From a virus, in IMG/VR virus record IMGVR_UViG_3300030380_005856, positions 1 through 35,511 of that record: a stretch of 35,511 bases of DNA; one strand, 5' to 3'. The notes under the pieces are model-generated. The model was not told where the DNA came from, did no database searches, and saw only the letters and a list, made by a program, of their open reading frames with translations. This document shows positions 32,744 through 35,511 of the stretch, in pieces. Each line of letters opens with the position of its first letter. The stretch's first letter is position 1. The position numbers were made by a program, and so were the translations under genes.

Positions 32744-33178
32744 ATGTCTTACAAGGGAAAATACTATCCCTCTTTTCCACGAAAGTATAAAGGTGATCCA
32801 ACAAACATCATCTATAGATCGTTGTGGGAAAGAAAGTTTATGGTCTATTGTGATAAGAATGATAATATATTAGAATGGGCAAGTGAAGAAATCGCAATAC
32901 CATATCGTTCTCCAATTGATAATCGTGTGCATCGTTACTTTCCAGATTTTTATATGAAAGTCAAAGAAAGAAGTGGAAAGGTGAGAAGATATGTAATTGA
33001 AGTCAAACCAGCGAAGCAAACAAAACCACCAGTCAAACCAAAAAGGCAGACAAAAGGATATATTCGTGAGGCATATGAATATGCAAAGAACCAAGCAAAA
33101 TGGAAAATGGCACGGGAGTTCTGTGCTGATCGTCAGTGGGAGTTCAAGGTAGTTACAGAAAAAGAGTTAGGAATATGA
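32744..33178 (+). CDS. 4: Head-completion nuclease-like protein gp4
   Basis: The 144-residue protein matches the T4 gp4 (gp50) head-completion type, about 150 residues, with a PD-(D/E)xK nuclease-like arrangement: Glu29 (SLWERKF), Asp68 (RYFPDFYMKV) and Glu86-x-Lys88 (YVIEVKP). A basic stretch (90-105, KQTKPPVKPKRQ) may touch DNA. In T4, gp4 closes the filled head before tail joining. It lies between diverging tube and cap genes, so it is expressed with gp48 and gp53 on the plus strand. The next gene overlaps the stop as ATGA. Clear Shine-Dalgarno sequence before ATG is not seen. Confidence 0.8.
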   Translation: MSYKGKYYPSFPRKYKGDPTNIIYRSLWERKFMVYCDKNDNILEWASEEIAIPYRSPIDNRVHRYFPDFYMKVKERSGKVRRYVIEVKPAKQTKPPVKPKRQTKGYIREAYEYAKNQAKWKMAREFCADRQWEFKVVTEKELGI

Positions 33179-33522
33179 GTCGTATCGACCCCATCATGAA
33201 AAATCTAATCGGGAATGAAAATCCTGATGATTTAGCACAAGATATATTAGAAGTATTAACTGAAGGAAGTAATATTCCAGAGGCAGGAAACTATTATGTA
33301 TTTGTATATCAACCCAAAACCCCTAATATAAGATATGACGCTCATCCCCTCGTAGCAGTGACTGATGTTTTTCAATGGGGTTTCAAAGGTATAAATTTTC
33401 ACTGGGGAGAAATGAGACAATATACATTTCCAGAAGTTGTTGGAGGTTTGTATAAAGTTGATGAAATGGAACTTCGAGACTTGAGAACTATTCCATTTGG
33501 TAGAATACGTCTAAATAGTTGA
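33175..33522 (+). CDS. Conserved-looking unknown protein between gp4 and gp48
   Basis: The 115-residue protein starts at ATG 33175, which overlaps the gp4 stop as ATGA; the ORF opens earlier, at 33136, but that part lies inside gp4. It has an acidic helical start (NPDDLAQDILEVL), a strand YYVFVYQPKTPNIRYDAHP, then WGFKGINFHWGEMRQYTFPE and a short C-terminus. It has no membrane segment or repeats. The aromatic-rich beta core looks structural. It is probably co-expressed with gp4 and gp48; I do not recognise its function. Confidence 0.65.
   Translation: MSRIDPIMKNLIGNENPDDLAQDILEVLTEGSNIPEAGNYYVFVYQPKTPNIRYDAHPLVAVTDVFQWGFKGINFHWGEMRQYTFPEVVGGLYKVDEMELRDLRTIPFGRIRLNS
33511..33517 (+). promoter_or_regulatory. 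Late-promoter-like CTAAATA before gp48
   Basis: CTAAATA lies 26 bases before the gp48 ATG (33544), overlapping the end of the preceding gene. An AAAAAGG ribosome site follows at 33531-33537, which fits a late transcript starting near 33525. Confidence 0.5.
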
Positions 33523-33543
33523 TATAAGTAAAAAAGGTCGATA

Positions 33544-34740
33544 ATGGGATTTGTTAATCTAGGTGTTGCAGAAGCTGTTGAGATGAGTAAAAACTTATCC
33601 AATAAAAACACCAAAGTTACTGGTAATGAAAAAGTAGGTAATGAAGATATATCACTTGAGACTAAAACTGCACGACCTACGAGAACACCAAGAAAAGCAG
33701 GTGATGTTAGGGGAGTAAAAAAAATAATGGGATATCCTCTGGCAAGAGGACCAAGAGATGATACAGGTGATGCACTCGTTATAAAATGTATTGAATACCA
33801 ACCACCCAAAACAGGATTAGAAGCATCTACAACAAGAGGGTTTGCTCTGAAAGATGGTAATGCTTATGGAGGTCCACAAAAAAAAGGAGAATCCATAAAA
33901 CAGTTTGATAAAAAAGGAAATCTATTAGGAGATAAAATATTTATTGATAGAGTTCGAGTAACAAATAATGGTGCATCTGATCAACAAAAAAGTTCTACTG
34001 CGATTTATTACATAACCTTACCAATACCACAAGATGTAAATGACTCAAATGTAGTGACTTGGGGTGATGATAGTATGAATATCTTCCAACTCGCAGCAGT
34101 CGGTGCAGCAGCTGGTTTACTTAATGATACAGCAGGAACGTTTCAAGAAGCAAAAGCATTACTTGATGCTGGTATTGGAAGATCAATCGGAGCTGAGATA
34201 GGTGGTCAAAGTGGTCAAGATACGCAGAAAGCAATAACAAGTGCAATTGCTGGTGAAGCTATTAATAGACTAGGAGGTAATATTCGACCAAACAGTGTAT
34301 TAGGAAGATCAACTGGTGTGATTCTTAATTCTAACCTTGAATTACTTTTCAGTGGTGTTACCTTAAGAACATTCCCATTTAGTATTAATTTTTCACCAAG
34401 AAATAGTAATGAATCTAAAGAAGTCTTGTCTATTATAAAAGCATTAAAGAGTTCAATGGCAGCAAAAAAGAACGCTTCACAAGGACAGGGAGGTATATTT
34501 TTAAGAGCACCCGATGTATTTCAACTTCGCTATCTCCATAATGGGAAAGATCATCCATTCTTAAATCGAATCAAGGATTGTGCTTTGACTGGAATGACAG
34601 TAAATTATACTAACTCTGGAACTTATGCAACATATGATGATGGTACACCAGTAAGCATAAGAATGAATTTAACATTCAAGGAACTAAATCCAATTTACTT
34701 TGAGGATTATGAGGGAGATGTTGGAGGAGTTGGATACTAA
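33544..34740 (+). CDS. 48: Baseplate tail-tube cap gp48
   Basis: The 398-residue protein is close in length to T4 gp48 (364). Its C-terminal half has the tail-cap pattern: LNSNLELLFSGVTLRTFPFS (about 251-270), NFSPRNSNESKEVLSIIKAL, FLRAPDVFQLRYLHNGKDHP and DCALTGMTVNYTNSG, then a final beta strand pair (GTPVSIRMNLTFKELNPIYF). The N-terminal third is a disordered, lysine- and glycine-rich region, and a glycine- and alanine-rich helical part lies near 180-240. In T4, gp48 sits on the hub and starts the tail tube with gp54. A TAATG overlap links it to gp53. Confidence 0.8.
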   Translation: MGFVNLGVAEAVEMSKNLSNKNTKVTGNEKVGNEDISLETKTARPTRTPRKAGDVRGVKKIMGYPLARGPRDDTGDALVIKCIEYQPPKTGLEASTTRGFALKDGNAYGGPQKKGESIKQFDKKGNLLGDKIFIDRVRVTNNGASDQQKSSTAIYYITLPIPQDVNDSNVVTWGDDSMNIFQLAAVGAAAGLLNDTAGTFQEAKALLDAGIGRSIGAEIGGQSGQDTQKAITSAIAGEAINRLGGNIRPNSVLGRSTGVILNSNLELLFSGVTLRTFPFSINFSPRNSNESKEVLSIIKALKSSMAAKKNASQGQGGIFLRAPDVFQLRYLHNGKDHPFLNRIKDCALTGMTVNYTNSGTYATYDDGTPVSIRMNLTFKELNPIYFEDYEGDVGGVGY

Positions 34741-35462
34741 TGGGATACTTTAGAGAACTACCAAGCATATTTTATCAGTCACCATATCCATCAAAAAAAT
34801 CAACTGGTGACTATATTGCGATTACTAATATTTTTCGTCGAACTAAAATATTTGAGTCACTTCAAAATAATATTTTTGTTTTTAACAAATACGTTATAAA
34901 TGATAACCAAAGACCAGATATGGTTGCAGAAGAAATGTATGGCAATCCAAATTTAGATTTCATAGTGGTTATATCTGCGGGTATAACTAATCTCAATCAT
35001 CAATGGCCTTTACAAGATTATCAAGTATATGATGACTCACTTGCTAGATATGGGTCAGAGATTAAAATGAATGAGATACATCATTACGAAACATTTGAGA
35101 TCAGAGATAGTCAAGGTCATCAAATTTTACCGCCAAACTTAATTGTAGATGATACCTTCAAGATAGATGGAAGTGCCTTAAGATTTGGTGCAAATAGATT
35201 TACATTGATATCTCAAGCAGGTAACACTCAATTAGATGATAAAAATCAATATACTGTAGCAACTGATAATATTGCAAGACCTGTCACTAACTATGAGCAT
35301 GACATTAACGAAAATAATAAATTAAGAAATATTGATATTTTAAGACCAAATTTAGTGCCAACATTTATGGAAGATTTTAAGGATGCTGTAAGATATACAA
35401 GAAATTCACGATTTATTAATTCATCTCTAAGTGCAACAGAAAATACAAATATAATCCCATAA
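34740..35462 (+). CDS. 53: Baseplate wedge subunit gp53
   Basis: The 240-residue protein begins MGYFRELPSIFYQSPYPSKK and shows the gp53 pattern YFRELPxxxY, ITNIFRRTKI (28-37), and RPDMVAEEMYGNPNLDFIVV (58-77) with the hydrophobic follow-up LNHQWPLQDYQVYD. T4 gp53 is 196 residues and completes the wedge so that six wedges can join around the hub. The gene is coupled to gp48 by TAATG, ends at 35462 and is followed within six bases by a terminator. Confidence 0.85.
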   Translation: MGYFRELPSIFYQSPYPSKKSTGDYIAITNIFRRTKIFESLQNNIFVFNKYVINDNQRPDMVAEEMYGNPNLDFIVVISAGITNLNHQWPLQDYQVYDDSLARYGSEIKMNEIHHYETFEIRDSQGHQILPPNLIVDDTFKIDGSALRFGANRFTLISQAGNTQLDDKNQYTVATDNIARPVTNYEHDINENNKLRNIDILRPNLVPTFMEDFKDAVRYTRNSRFINSSLSATENTNIIP

Positions 35463-35467
35463 AAAAA

Positions 35468-35485
35468 GGGGGTCGTTTGACCCCC
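35468..35485. terminator. Hairpin terminator, probably bidirectional
   Basis: A perfect seven-base-pair GC-rich stem (35468-35474 with 35479-35485; GGGGGTC and GACCCCC) with loop GTTT lies six bases after the gp53 stop. Seven A bases lie to its left, so the minus strand carries the canonical T tract, and on the plus strand only a weak T-rich stretch follows. It would end minus-strand transcripts coming from the right and probably also the gp53 transcript. Confidence 0.8.
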
Positions 35486-35491
35486 GTATAA

Positions 35492-35511
35492 TTATTCTTC
35501 CGCTAGTTTTT
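35492..35511 (-). CDS. Possible C-terminal end of a gene entering from the right
   Basis: On the minus strand six codons plus two bases read K-L-A-E-E-stop, with TAA at 35494-35492. They lie just before the minus-strand T tract of the terminator, which is where such a gene should end. Only five residues are visible, so the call rests on the terminator's orientation. Confidence 0.35.

Noticed and set aside
33136-33174. Upstream start for the unknown protein after gp4
   Set aside because: It would overlap gp4 by 43 bases, while ATG 33175 gives a normal ATGA overlap.
32744-33178. TnsA-type transposase nuclease
   Set aside because: The PD-(D/E)xK pattern also fits gp4, and the gp48 and gp53 context with no transposon ends supports gp4.

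Overview
This window looks like part of the tail and host-recognition region of a marine T4-like myovirus, most likely a cyanophage of the Prochlorococcus/Synechococcus type; a T4-like pelagiphage cannot be excluded. The basis is AT-rich DNA, tightly packed genes, recognisable T4-type baseplate and neck proteins (gp53, gp48, gp4, gp26, gp5, gp27-like), fibres with collagen-like KGQKGE repeats and LTGNVTG repeats, and accessory 2OG-Fe(II) oxygenase and halogenase genes. No tRNA, CRISPR array or insertion sequence was seen. All family calls were made by eye from protein motifs.

Left edge (1-2569): the start of a DPPY-type DNA methyltransferase runs off the left end. Then come a compact flavin-dependent halogenase and a 2OG-Fe(II) oxygenase coupled by a TAATG overlap, and a divergent prolyl-4-hydroxylase-like oxygenase. 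Near-consensus -35/-10 promoters of host (early) type sit here.

Fibre region (2566-24288, all minus strand; read from right to left): a gp5-associated spike, a 1081-residue modular fibre, a 347-residue structural protein, a collagen-like fibre, a repeat-rich propeller-like protein, a new 43-residue ORF, two collagen-like fibres with tail-collar tips, a tail-fibre assembly chaperone, a collagen-like fibre with an inserted cupredoxin-like domain, a 64-residue ORF with its own early-type promoter, a 1902-residue fibre ending in an S74 self-cleaving chaperone, a 649-residue fibre and a glycine-rich gp38-like adhesin.

Baseplate and hub region (24314-32711, minus strand; read from right to left): gp54-like tube initiator, gp26, a 59-residue gp51-like ORF, two hydrophobic tape-measure-like proteins, gp27-like hub, gp5. 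A T TTT TTC slippery heptamer at the end of gp26 would fuse gp26 to the small ORF. That matches the G/GT tail-assembly chaperone arrangement placed before the tape-measure gene in many other tailed phages.

Right edge (32744-35511, plus strand): gp4 head-completion nuclease, a conserved-looking unknown, gp48 and gp53, ending at a strong hairpin terminator. Late-promoter-like boxes (TATAAATA, CTAAATA) precede gp26, gp54-like, gp4, gp48 and the long fibre genes. The gp54-like and gp4 genes diverge from a 32-bp region with mirror-image CTAAATA boxes. Together the genes would build the hub, tube base and tape measure, and then a varied set of receptor-binding fibres.
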